Origin: Rhodothermaceae bacterium Tc-Br11_B2g6_7 | Lineage (GTDB): Bacteria; Bacteroidota; Rhodothermia; Rhodothermales; Salinibacteraceae | DNA: 50,381 bases | Assembly: GCA_001564055.1 (NCBI GenBank) | Contig: LKNB01000016.1 | Location: 1 to 50,381, forward strand | Direction: 5' to 3' | Shown: piece by piece, positions 41,908 through 49,847 of the stretch | How the letters are laid out: each line of letters begins with the position of its first letter | Numbering within the stretch: the first letter of the stretch is position 1 | Notes under the pieces: generated by a model | Seen by the model: the letters and a program-made list of their open reading frames with translations, nothing else | The model's database searches: none | Told to the model about the DNA's origin: nothing | Program-made: the position numbers and the translations under genes

Positions 41908-43029
41908 ATGCTTCGCACCGCTACTGTTTTCGTTTTCCTTTGCTTTATGCTGCTGTGGCCGCACGTCGCTCCCGTGGCGACGGCACAGACACCCGATGAC
42001 GGCACGGTGGTCGCATTGAACGATGACGTCCAATTCCGCTTCGGCAGTCTGCTGCAGCCGCGATTTAGCTACCTTCGGGATGAGCGCACGGATGCAGAGA
42101 CGGCGGGCTTTGGTGTGCGGCGGTATCGACTCTTTACCGTCGTAGACCTGGGCGACCGGGTAAACCTGTTTGCGCAGCTGGAGGGTGGCGCTGGCGTGGG
42201 GCCGGCCTCCTTCATCGACCTGCAGGCTAACCTCCGGGTGAGCGATACGTGGACGGTGTACGCTGGCCGCGTCATCGGTGCGCAGCCGCGTGCCTACGCG
42301 CTCACGCTGCTGCCGCTGCTCGATAGCATCGACCGGCCCACCATCTCGGTAGCCTGGGCTACGCGGACGTTGGGCGCCGATGGCCGTACGTACGGCGCGG
42401 GCCTTCAGCATCAGTCCGACGCGCTTACGGTACACCTGACCGCGTTTAACGGTACGAACGAACGCAACCTGATGGCGGAGATCGCCAGCGACGCGCCCGT
42501 GGCGGAGCAAGACCTGTCCCTGGCTGCCGGGGCGTTCGCGACCTACCGGGTACCTGGCGTCAGTGGACTTGAGTTTGGCGGCCATGCCAGCTACAATGCC
42601 TCGCGCAATCGCTTCACCGCAGTCGACGGGGCGGGGCGGCGTTACACCGATGCCAGCGCGCACCTGTACTACGGGGCCGACCCGGGTAGTCAGCCCGTGC
42701 GGTTTAAGGCGGAGGCGATTGGGATCTGGTACGAGGAGGCCCCGGCGGCCACGGACGATACGTTTTGGGGGGTAGCGACGATGGGGGCAGTGCGCGTCCA
42801 CCGCGCGGTGGAGCTCCTGGCGCGTGCCGAGCGCATGAACGAGGCCAGCCCGGGCCCGGAGGACACGCAGACGGTGCTTACCATCGGCGGTATCCTCAGC
42901 CAGAGCGCGCTCGCGGGCGGGCCGTTTAACCGGCATCGCCTGACGGCAGGCTATAGCGTGCGCCAGACGGGCGACGACGTAGACACCCGTCGCCATCAGG
43001 CCGCGCTGCAGCTGCAACTCGTGTTTTAG
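41908..43029 (+). CDS. Porin-like outer-membrane beta-barrel protein
   Basis: About 373 residues from the ATG at 41908. The frame is open 38 codons earlier, but only this start gives a signal peptide (MLRTATVFVF...VATAQ). The mature part is rich in alternating hydrophobic/polar strands with aromatic girdles (FRFGSLLQPRFSYL, RRYRLFTVVDLGDRVNLFAQL, WTVYAGRVIG). It ends in a C-terminal aromatic residue (LQLQLVF), the usual outer-membrane barrel signal. The layout resembles phosphate-selective (OprP/O-type) porins, and the lack of a TonB box or plug argues against a TonB-dependent receptor. Substrate unknown. Confidence 0.75.
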   Translation: MLRTATVFVFLCFMLLWPHVAPVATAQTPDDGTVVALNDDVQFRFGSLLQPRFSYLRDERTDAETAGFGVRRYRLFTVVDLGDRVNLFAQLEGGAGVGPASFIDLQANLRVSDTWTVYAGRVIGAQPRAYALTLLPLLDSIDRPTISVAWATRTLGADGRTYGAGLQHQSDALTVHLTAFNGTNERNLMAEIASDAPVAEQDLSLAAGAFATYRVPGVSGLEFGGHASYNASRNRFTAVDGAGRRYTDASAHLYYGADPGSQPVRFKAEAIGIWYEEAPAATDDTFWGVATMGAVRVHRAVELLARAERMNEASPGPEDTQTVLTIGGILSQSALAGGPFNRHRLTAGYSVRQTGDDVDTRRHQAALQLQLVF

Positions 43030-43369
43030 GCTGACGTGCCTGTCCGGGGGCCGGCGTAGGCCCGCAGCTGCACCGATAGCAATAGCGATCTGGAGCACTC
43101 GATGAGACGAGGCCTGGCAATGCGTGACGGCAGTGTATAAAATCCTGCGTGTGCGAAAACCTCTTGCATTTACACGAGTTAGGAAGACCGGTTTTTATAC
43201 GGGGTGGCCTGTTATGCGCAGTCATCACCGTACGTACTTCATCATAGATTGGAATCTGCGTCTTCAGAACTGCACTTCATTTTACGTTCTATGGGTCCGT
43301 TCGAGTGAGCCATGTGCTCCACTTGCCTGATGCCGCTGATGCTGTTGTGCACAGGGAGGGGAGGTCGCT
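43030..43369. other. Intergenic region before the HNH gene
   Basis: 340 bases. The part at about 43130-43300 is clearly AT-richer than its surroundings and presumably contains the HNH gene promoter. Candidates such as TATAAAAT (about 43137) lack a convincing partner hexamer at correct spacing. A GGAGGGGAGG purine run at about 43355 serves as a strong ribosome binding site for the ATG at 43370. No gene, RNA or repeat is supported. Confidence 0.45.
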
Positions 43370-43870
43370 ATGAACGGTCACGTGCTCTTGCTCAATCAGG
43401 ACTACAGTGCGCTGACCATCTGCAGCGTCGAGCGCGCCATCGTGCTCATGCACCTGCAGAAGGTCGACGTCGTGGAGTCAGAAGAAGGGCGGTACGTCCG
43501 CTCCCCCAGTACCCAGCTGCCGTGGCCCAGCGTGGTCCGGCTGAAAGGGTACGTACGCGTGCCCTACCGGCGCATCGGGCTCTCCCGCAAAAACGTGCTG
43601 CGGCGTGACCGCTTCAAGTGCCAGTACTGCGGCAGCCGCTCGCACCTTACCGTGGACCACGTCCACCCGAAGTCGCGCGGTGGGCGAGATACGTGGGAAA
43701 ACCTCGTGGCGGCCTGCACCACCTGCAACAACCGAAAAGGCGACCGCACGCCCGAGGAGGCGGCCATGCCGCTGAAGCGAAAGCCGTTTCGGCCCAGCCA
43801 CGTCATGTTCATCCGCGATTATGTTGGAACGTTGGATGAATGCTGGAAACCCTACCTCTTCCTGGCGTAA
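43370..43870 (+). CDS. HNH endonuclease
   Basis: 166 residues. The first 75 form a beta-rich domain (HVLLLNQDYSALTICSVERA) common to a Bacteroidota/Cyanobacteria HNH subgroup. The HNH domain at about 83-130 has the zinc-binding CQYCG and CTTCNNRKGD pairs and the catalytic LTVDHVHPKSRGG followed by WENLVAAC. All of the H-N-H positions are intact. Chromosomal copies of this type are not tied to a restriction system in this window, and the biological role is unknown. A very strong GGAGGGGAGG ribosome binding site precedes the start. Confidence 0.93.
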   Translation: MNGHVLLLNQDYSALTICSVERAIVLMHLQKVDVVESEEGRYVRSPSTQLPWPSVVRLKGYVRVPYRRIGLSRKNVLRRDRFKCQYCGSRSHLTVDHVHPKSRGGRDTWENLVAACTTCNNRKGDRTPEEAAMPLKRKPFRPSHVMFIRDYVGTLDECWKPYLFLA

Positions 43871-43911
43871 CGTCTGTAGTGTTGCGCTTTTTGTACTGAC
43901 CCTGCGTTCCT

Positions 43912-44424
43912 GTGGATCTTACTCCGACCCGCCTGGTGGCCCGCCTGATGTGGGCGCTGCCGGCCCTGCTTTTCTTTTTGACCCTGCACCAGGCGTTGGT
44001 GGCCTATGACCTGCGGGCGACGTTCCTCGAAGGCGAGACGGTAACGGCAGAGGTGGTGGAGATGCAGACCACCAACCGCGTGGATGTAACGCTGGATGCC
44101 GTGACCCTCCGGGTGACCGGTGAGGATGGCGCGACGCAGGTCTGGCGTGATCTGTCGTTTCCGCACACGCTCAAGGATCGGGTAGAAGGGCAGGCCGAGC
44201 TGGAAGTCAGCGTGCGCCCGGGAGCGCGCCAGGAGGTGGTGATGAACGACCTCATGCCGGCGCACTGGTTGATTGCGGCGGGGCAAGCCGGGATGGCCTT
44301 TATCGGGGCCTTGCTTCTGTTTTGGGGCGTATTCGCGTGGAACAAGTACCTCGTAGACGAGGGCGATCCAGCAGATGCCAGTGAAGAAGATGCCCCCTCA
44401 GGTAAGCTGCAGGCGCAGCGGTAG
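43912..44424 (+). CDS. Two-helix membrane protein with a soluble loop domain (DUF3592-like)
   Basis: 170 residues from a GTG start at 43912. A hydrophobic helix at about 9-33, an extracytoplasmic beta-rich domain of about 85 residues (AEVVEMQTTNRVDVTLDA..., VEGQAELEVSVRPGARQEV), a second helix at about 118-142, then an acidic tail. This helix-domain-helix layout with a converted x-V-x-V-x-x pattern is like DUF3592 proteins, but I am not certain of the family. It is convergent with the M56 gene on the other strand; their stop codons are three bases apart with no visible terminator between them. Confidence 0.65.
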   Translation: MDLTPTRLVARLMWALPALLFFLTLHQALVAYDLRATFLEGETVTAEVVEMQTTNRVDVTLDAVTLRVTGEDGATQVWRDLSFPHTLKDRVEGQAELEVSVRPGARQEVVMNDLMPAHWLIAAGQAGMAFIGALLLFWGVFAWNKYLVDEGDPADASEEDAPSGKLQAQR

Positions 44425-44427
44425 CCG

Positions 44428-45909
44428 CTACACACCCAACCCTGTCACGACAACCTGATCGAGGGTAAATTGTGTTTCGATGGCCTCCTCGTCGAACTCC
44501 GTGGAGATGGGTTCGATATCGGAACCCTGTCCCCCTTGCAGTACGAATGTCACGGGAAACGTTATGTCGGCGGTGAAGGGCTCGCCGTTTCGGGTAGCCG
44601 GCTTGAAGTCCGTGTTCAGGAGCACGCGGACGATCTCGTAGTCAAGTACAGCCGCAGCGGACTGCTGAATCTCAATGTCGGATACCTGGCCATCCGCTGT
44701 TACGAGAAACGTAATCTTTAGCGTGCCTTGCAAGGCGTCCGCGCGCGCTTCCTGTGGGTAGCGCACCTGCTCTTGAATCGCCTGCATGCCACCTACCGGC
44801 TCGGGCGGGGTGTCCTGCACCGCAGGGGTAGGCGGCGGGCTGGAGGCAGGCGCTGGAGCCAGGGGCGTAACGGTTGGCAGCGTCAGGGCGTCGCCCGCTG
44901 TGCCAAAGGCGGTGTCGACCGCGGGTTGTGCCTCGGTGGATTGTGCGGGGAGGAAGGCCAGGGCCGTAGCCAGTAAAGCGAGCGTCAGGGCAGCGCAGAG
45001 GCTGCGCTTCGGGGAGGTGGGCGAAGGAGCAGAGGTCATGGCACGAAGGCGTTGGGTGAGCGTGGCGGACGACGATGGAGAGCTTGGGCGTCCGAAGGCA
45101 AGGGCTGGAGCGGGCACCTGGGGGGTGGTGCCGCCAAAGCGTAGCAAGAGGCGCGCGTAGGCGGCGGGCTTGACGCGCTGCCGAGCCAGCACCGCAGCGT
45201 CGCAGGCTTTTTCAGACCATACGTTGAGGTCGCGATGCAGCAGGAGTACCAGCGGATGAACGGCTGCTACAGCAGCAATCAGGCGGGCGGCCAGCAGCAC
45301 GGCGTAGTCGCGCCGGCGTACATGCACGGCTTCATGCGCCAGGGCCAGCGCAGCGGCCTCCGGCTCGTTGCGGAGCGCGATGGGTAGCACGATGCGCGGC
45401 CGCCACCATCCAAAGGTAAGCGGCACCGGCACCAGCGAACTGTACTGCACCGGCCGCCGGATGGGCGGCAGGGCGCGGCGGAGCTGGCGCAGCAGCCAGA
45501 GCGCACGGACAAGACGGCCCACCCGCCACAGGGCTACCCCGACGGCGAAAACCGTCAGCAGACCCAGCGCCACGAAGGGTGTCTGCCATGCAGCCGAAAC
45601 CATGGCCACCTCCGGTGCCGAAAGGACCGGTGTGGCCGTCCACGTCATCACCGTTGCCTCCAGCCCGGTAGCCCCCACCGTGTGCTGCACGGCCTGCTGG
45701 GGCAGCCGCCAGCCGGTGGCGCCGAGCAGCAGGCTCAGCGGCAGACTCATCAGCAGGCCAACGCGCCCCCAGTACTGCGTAAGCGTCGACGTGCCCCACC
45801 GGAGCCGCAGGGCGCCATACAGCGGCAGCGCGACGACCGTCCACAGAAGCACGGGCCACCAGAGCGGCTCCAGCGTGGCGCGGCCGATATGATCGAACAA
45901 TTCAAGCAT
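44428..45909 (-). CDS. M56 (BlaR1/MecR1-like) membrane metallopeptidase with one TonB C-terminal domain
   Basis: 493 residues. Three or four N-terminal membrane helices (about 15-35, 42-62, 105-128), a cytoplasmic zinc protease with the HEAVH motif (His192, Glu193, His196), and another helix near 308-325 before an extracytoplasmic Pro/Ala-rich linker. Residues about 395-480 form a TonB C-terminal-like domain beginning PEPVGGMQAIQEQVRYPQEA and containing LKITFLVTADGQV. In BlaR1 the outer sensor binds beta-lactams; here that domain is replaced by TonB-CTD, so a beta-lactam ligand is not implied. It lies 31 bases downstream of a related M56 protein with two such domains, in one unit with blaI. 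Confidence 0.9.
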   Translation of the reverse strand: MLELFDHIGRATLEPLWWPVLLWTVVALPLYGALRLRWGTSTLTQYWGRVGLLMSLPLSLLLGATGWRLPQQAVQHTVGATGLEATVMTWTATPVLSAPEVAMVSAAWQTPFVALGLLTVFAVGVALWRVGRLVRALWLLRQLRRALPPIRRPVQYSSLVPVPLTFGWWRPRIVLPIALRNEPEAAALALAHEAVHVRRRDYAVLLAARLIAAVAAVHPLVLLLHRDLNVWSEKACDAAVLARQRVKPAAYARLLLRFGGTTPQVPAPALAFGRPSSPSSSATLTQRLRAMTSAPSPTSPKRSLCAALTLALLATALAFLPAQSTEAQPAVDTAFGTAGDALTLPTVTPLAPAPASSPPPTPAVQDTPPEPVGGMQAIQEQVRYPQEARADALQGTLKITFLVTADGQVSDIEIQQSAAAVLDYEIVRVLLNTDFKPATRNGEPFTADITFPVTFVLQGGQGSDIEPISTEFDEEAIETQFTLDQVVVTGLGV

Positions 45910-45940
45910 GGCTATTCACCCAGTAGGATTGGCGCGAGGC

Positions 45941-48193
45941 TTAGCTGCGGCGGATGATAAAGGTGGGCTGGTCATTATCCGTCGAGGACGCATGCAGCCG
46001 TTGCCCATCGGTAAATTCCAGCGCCATTCCTTCTTTTAGCGTAATCGTAACCGTACCGTTAGGGCCCTCATCGCGCTTCACATCAATCGATGCGATAGCC
46101 TCTGGCGGTAGGTTGGCCATGCGCTCATTCATCCGCTCTATACGAAGAGAATTGACTGACGTCTGGCTTGAGGTTGTGCCCTCATTCCCCGGCAGGCGGA
46201 ACGTAATCGGCCACGACATGCGCACTGGCACAGCGTGTCCGCGCTGCATCCCAGGCGTGAACGTCGTCTCCTGAATGACGCGCAGGGCTTCCTCGTCAGC
46301 GCCACCGCCAATGCCACGGACCACCACTGGCTGCTGCACCTGTCCCTGTTCATCTACAATAAACTGAACCAGCACACGCCCTTCGATCCCCGCGCGTTTT
46401 GCTGTTTCAGGATAGGTGATGCGTTGCTGCACACTTGCTGCGCCGTTTACGGGCTCGGGCATCTGCTCGACTACCTCAAACACTTGTTGCCCGTTCTGGG
46501 TGGAGGATTCGCCCGCCGGCGATCGTTTCATCGGCACGTGGGAGCGGTCCGCTATCGACTCTGGCGTTCCCATGCGGATACGCTCAATTCCCGACTCCCG
46601 AACAGCGTCCTGCACGGCGTGAACCGTACCCATTGGGGCATCCTCTCTCACCGAGATGGTGGCCGAAGGGGTAGACATGTCCTCGGTAAGCTGTTGGATG
46701 CGTATGTGGAGGTAGTCTTCATCGATGTAATCGCCGTTGACCCGGATGTGCGAGTCATGCAGCACCTCAATCAAGACGTCACTCGTTTCCGTTTCGCTTG
46801 ATCTCGTTTCCGCATCCGACAGCCGGAACGTGACCGGAAAGGCCATCTGTACGTGAACCGGTTCATTGTTCTGCTCTCCGGCTCTCCACTCGACCGCCTC
46901 CAGCGCGTCAACAGCGGCCTCATCCAGTCCTGAACCCAGCCCCCGCACCACCTCCGGCTGCCGGACATTGCCTTCCGCATCGACCACAAACTGGACGATT
47001 ACCCGCCCTTCCACGCCGGCTTCCTTGGCCTCTTCGGTGTAGGCAATCTCATTCATGATCGCCTCCATGCCGCCGACGGGTTCGGGCATGGTCTCCACGA
47101 CCTCAAAAATGGTGGCATCGCTAAGCGACGGAAGGCTGGCTGTGTCGTCGGAAGGTGTGTCAACGGCGACGTCGGAGCAGGCCATGAAGGTGCCGATGCT
47201 GCCCATGAGCAGCATGGCCAGCAGCAGCGTGAAGATGGGTTGGGGGCGGTTGGTAGACGACGGTTGGCTCATGGCATAGATGCGGTTTTTGAGAGAAGAG
47301 CGGGGCTGGGCGAAGCTGAGGGCGGTGAGGTACCGGGAGGCCGGAGCGTCGGCAAAGCGGAGGAGAAGGCTGGCGTAGGGTTGCCTGGCGACCCCGGGCT
47401 GTTGCAAGACGGCCGCGTCGTTGGTGATCTCGCGGTAGGTGCAGGCCTCGGCATAGAGGCGGTGCATAAGGGGGTGCCATGCGCAGAGTGCCGTGAGCGC
47501 GCGACCGACAAGGTTCAGCAGGTAGTCGAACCGGCGCACATGCAGCAGTTCGTGCATCAGCGCCAGCCGCCGGTCGTCCCGCGATAGCTTGCGCGGCACC
47601 ACGATCAGCGGGCGCCGGGTGCCGCAGGTAAGCGGCACGGGGACATGCGCGGTCGTGCGGACCTGAACGGACCGCCGGATGCCCAGCGACCGGGCGAGGG
47701 CGTGCGCCTCCTCCTGCACGGTCGGAACGGGTTGGGCGAGAAGGCGCCGGCGGAGCTGCTGCACCGCGGCTACGTCATACAGCAGGCGGGCAAACCAGAC
47801 CAGCGTTGCGACGGCCGCGAGCACCGTCAGTCCGCCCAACAACAGGAAGGGCAGCGAGAGGGGCGCGGCGACCTTCGCGACGGGCAGGGGCACCAGCGCT
47901 GTGGAAGGGGGCAGGAGCAGCGGCTCGATCGGGGCAGCCGCAGATGGCGTCGACCACCAGGCCGTGGGAAGCCACGCCGCCGGTAGCAACGGCGGCAGCA
48001 GCCACGTCAGCCCAACGCCCACGGGCAGACTCGCCAGCAGCGCCAATCTGGCGCTGTACTGGGTCTGCGGGTGGAGTGAACGTACCCGCCGGAGCATCGC
48101 ATGGACGGCCAGTGCGGCAACGGTCCACACGGCAACCGGGACCCACACGGTGGTCCAGGTCGCGCCGCCAAGAGCTGCAAGCCACTCAAGCAT
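45941..48193 (-). CDS. M56 membrane metallopeptidase with two TonB C-terminal domains
   Basis: 750 residues. Membrane helices near 15-35, 42-65 and 105-130, a protease domain with HELLH (His214, Glu215, His218), and a final helix at about 320-338 that ends in a lipobox-like FMAC (Cys339). The extracytoplasmic part holds a TonB-CTD at about 369-460 (MPEPVGGMEAIMNEIAY), a spacer of about 110 residues with other repeats, and a second at about 578-665 (MPEPVNGAASVQQRITYP). An acidic/polar tail follows. It starts 8 bases inside blaI (stop and start overlap), so the repressor and the protease are translated together. By analogy with BlaR1 the protease is expected to inactivate BlaI on an outside signal; that is an inference. 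Confidence 0.92.
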   Translation of the reverse strand: MLEWLAALGGATWTTVWVPVAVWTVAALAVHAMLRRVRSLHPQTQYSARLALLASLPVGVGLTWLLPPLLPAAWLPTAWWSTPSAAAPIEPLLLPPSTALVPLPVAKVAAPLSLPFLLLGGLTVLAAVATLVWFARLLYDVAAVQQLRRRLLAQPVPTVQEEAHALARSLGIRRSVQVRTTAHVPVPLTCGTRRPLIVVPRKLSRDDRRLALMHELLHVRRFDYLLNLVGRALTALCAWHPLMHRLYAEACTYREITNDAAVLQQPGVARQPYASLLLRFADAPASRYLTALSFAQPRSSLKNRIYAMSQPSSTNRPQPIFTLLLAMLLMGSIGTFMACSDVAVDTPSDDTASLPSLSDATIFEVVETMPEPVGGMEAIMNEIAYTEEAKEAGVEGRVIVQFVVDAEGNVRQPEVVRGLGSGLDEAAVDALEAVEWRAGEQNNEPVHVQMAFPVTFRLSDAETRSSETETSDVLIEVLHDSHIRVNGDYIDEDYLHIRIQQLTEDMSTPSATISVREDAPMGTVHAVQDAVRESGIERIRMGTPESIADRSHVPMKRSPAGESSTQNGQQVFEVVEQMPEPVNGAASVQQRITYPETAKRAGIEGRVLVQFIVDEQGQVQQPVVVRGIGGGADEEALRVIQETTFTPGMQRGHAVPVRMSWPITFRLPGNEGTTSSQTSVNSLRIERMNERMANLPPEAIASIDVKRDEGPNGTVTITLKEGMALEFTDGQRLHASSTDNDQPTFIIRRS

Positions 48194-48575
48194 CGTCGTC
48201 CTCCATCTGATCGATGAGCGCGCGAATCTCCTCTCGTTCTTCCTTCGAGAGGGACTCCTGCGTTACGAGCGTCTGGACCAGCGACATGGGCGAACCCTTG
48301 AAGACCTTCTGCACGAGGTCCTGGATCAGCCCGTGGCGCACGTCCTCCGGCTCTTTCGCGGGGGAGTAGACGTAGGTCACGCCTTCCTTGCGGTATTCCA
48401 GGAAGCCTTTGTCGGCGAGGTTCTTCATGACGGTCATGATGGTGGTGTACGCCACCTCCCGCTCTTCCAGAATGCGGTCGCGCACGTCATTTACGGTCGC
48501 CTCGCCGAGCGCCCAGACGTGGTGAAGGACTTCCATTTCTGTTTCGCCGAAGGGGGTGAGGGATCGTCTGCGCAT
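48186..48575 (-). CDS. blaI: BlaI/MecI-family transcriptional repressor
   Basis: 129 residues. A winged helix (about 1-75: LTPFGETEMEVLHHVWALGEATVNDV, VAYTTIMTVMKNLADKGFL) and a dimerisation helix region (about 80-129), as in BlaI/MecI/CopY (TTIMTVMKNL is the DNA-recognition helix). This family normally represses its own operon and is cleaved by the partner M56 protease. The stop overlaps the start of that protease by 8 bases. A dyad inside the upstream promoter (48614-48635) is a good candidate operator. Nothing in the window is a beta-lactamase, so the regulated target is probably this operon and unknown genes elsewhere. Confidence 0.94.
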   Translation of the reverse strand: MRRRSLTPFGETEMEVLHHVWALGEATVNDVRDRILEEREVAYTTIMTVMKNLADKGFLEYRKEGVTYVYSPAKEPEDVRHGLIQDLVQKVFKGSPMSLVQTLVTQESLSKEEREEIRALIDQMEDDDA

Positions 48576-48612
48576 AGAAACAGGGTAGATGGTTGGGGTG
48601 TGAGTCTATACC

Positions 48613-48641
48613 ATAGTACGATACGTGTAGTACTAACGCAA
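48613..48641 (-). promoter_or_regulatory. blaI promoter with an operator dyad in the spacer
   Basis: On the minus strand TTGCGT (48636-48641), a 17-base spacer, then TACTAT (48613-48618). The 22-base imperfect inverted repeat 48614-48635 (TAGTACTACAC against its partner, 9 of 11 positions paired) fills the spacer and overlaps the -10 box. This is the expected layout for a BlaI/MecI-type autorepressor with TACTAC-like half sites. The start codon of blaI is 38 bases downstream of the -10. Confidence 0.75.
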
Positions 48642-48746
48642 GTGGGGACTATGGAATTGGTGCTGGAAGAAGCTGCTGAGGGCTCCGCCTTACGACATGC
48701 CATATCCATCCGAATAGGCTCCTAAAGCAAGCCCCTGTACCAATGA

Positions 48747-48997
48747 ATGGATCCTCGATCAAGTCGAGGATGACTGGTTTGGTAGGTCGAAGATATACCG
48801 GACCGGTGGCAGCGCTGGACAGGCTGAACGTACCAGCCGGACGTCACCGGTCGTGCACGTAGAGACCGCAGCCATTTAAACGGTAATTAAGGCATAGCGC
48901 ATCACCCGATCTGCGCTCTTTCCCCGAAGTCATCCTCGACCCCACACGAGGCCTTTGGCCGACTGACGGAGCGAAGCGGAGCTAATCGAGGATCCAT
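48747..48997. repeat. Pair of REP-like inverted elements
   Basis: The left arm 48747-48775 is itself a near palindrome (ATGGATCCTCGAT, CAA, GTCGAGGATGACT). The right element starts with the exact complement of its second half (AGTCATCCTCGAC, 48928-48940) and ends with the exact complement of its first half (ATCGAGGATCCAT, 48985-48997). A GACGGAGCGAAGCGGAG-type insert of about 44 bases lies between. The wording GTCATCCTCGA...GAGGATCC is typical of dispersed extragenic palindromes. The ~150 bases between the elements hold no gene. Confidence 0.8.
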
Positions 48998-49342
48998 ACG
49001 ATGTCGGCATATGGTTCTGCTTGAAAACCCCGGCTGAGTGCTGGAAAAAAACATCAGCCGTTGTGCGGAAGCTCCTCTCCCTTTATCATGCCTTGCTCCA
49101 TGGATCGCTTCATGGAATCGTATGGAAGGTTTCTATTCATGCCCGAGCGAAAAGGCGTACGTAGTCGCGCCTTCAGCGTAGTCCGCCCGAAAAAGGCTTT
49201 TTGGGTCAAGAGCGCGTACCAAACAGTCTCCACGTACCTCACCAGTTACCGCTCGTCCCACAGGCACTCGCCGGAGGGGGGCGCCATCCTCTAAATGCAT
49301 CCAAGATCCGCACCTTAGCGCGGATGGTGACATGCCCACCCT
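48998..49342. other. Intergenic region with no supported gene
   Basis: 345 bases with overlapping open frames of 62 to 77 codons on both strands (for example 49054-49242 minus and 49061-49294 plus), none resembling a known protein. CCCGAAAAAGGCTTTTTGGG at about 49188 is an AT-cored inverted repeat that could serve as a terminator. The region may contain decayed coding sequence, but nothing identifies it. Confidence 0.4.
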
Positions 49343-49818
49343 TCAGTTGGCCCGAAACGAGAGGGGCCACGTCATCTGCACCGCCACCGGCTCGCCATTC
49401 ACCGTCGCCGGGGCAAACTCGGTAGACCAGACCGTGCGTTTCGCCTGGTGCTCCATATCCTTCAGCCCTTCGCGGGCCGCCTCGAGAGCCCTGCCACCCC
49501 CGCCTCACTGAGCTCCCGCTCAACAGCCACATCGTACGGCAGACCATCCGGTCCAACCACGAACGTCACCACGATGCGCGGCTCCAGGCCAGCTTCTCGC
49601 ACGGCATCCGGGTACAGCAGGCGCACACGCATCATGCCCTCCTCCGGCCGCGCGGGCCGGTCAAGCGTGTCGACGGCCTCCTCGTCGGAGGATCGGATAA
49701 CGTCACCGTCGTACGAGCGGTCCGGTAGCGGCGTACGCTCGTACGAAGACGCCGGCTCAGATGTAGCGCAGGCCGTAAGGGTAACGGCCATGATCAGGAG
49801 CAGTAGTAGTCGCAACAT
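49343..49818 (-). pseudogene. Frameshifted TonB C-terminal-domain lipoprotein
   Basis: From the ATG at 49818 a lipoprotein signal peptide with LTAC lipobox (Cys17) is followed by an acidic linker and the first half of a TonB-CTD (VRLLYPDAVREAGLEPRI, VVTFVVGPDGLP). That frame stops at 49462 after AGLSRRPAKG. The remaining family residues continue in the -1 frame: EAAREGLKDMEHQAKRTV, then STEFAPATVNGEPV and MTWPLSFRAN, ending at TGA 49343-49345. The shift falls at 49484-49504, which contains a run of five G (49497-49501 on the minus strand). One added base there would restore a continuous protein of about 158 residues. It could be a true mutation, a sequencing indel or programmed slippage. It lies 29 bases after a closely related intact gene. 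Confidence 0.8.
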
Positions 49819-49847
49819 ACTGTGGGGGGCAAACGGTGATGAAACGC

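Noticed and set aside
44428-48575. Beta-lactam resistance operon (blaI-blaR1)
   Set aside because: BlaI and M56 parts are present, but the penicillin-binding sensor is replaced by TonB domains and no beta-lactamase or PBP2a gene is in the window.
49054-49339. Overlapping frames that might be transposase remnants
   Set aside because: Neither strand shows a transposase catalytic motif or terminal inverted repeats; evidence is too weak.
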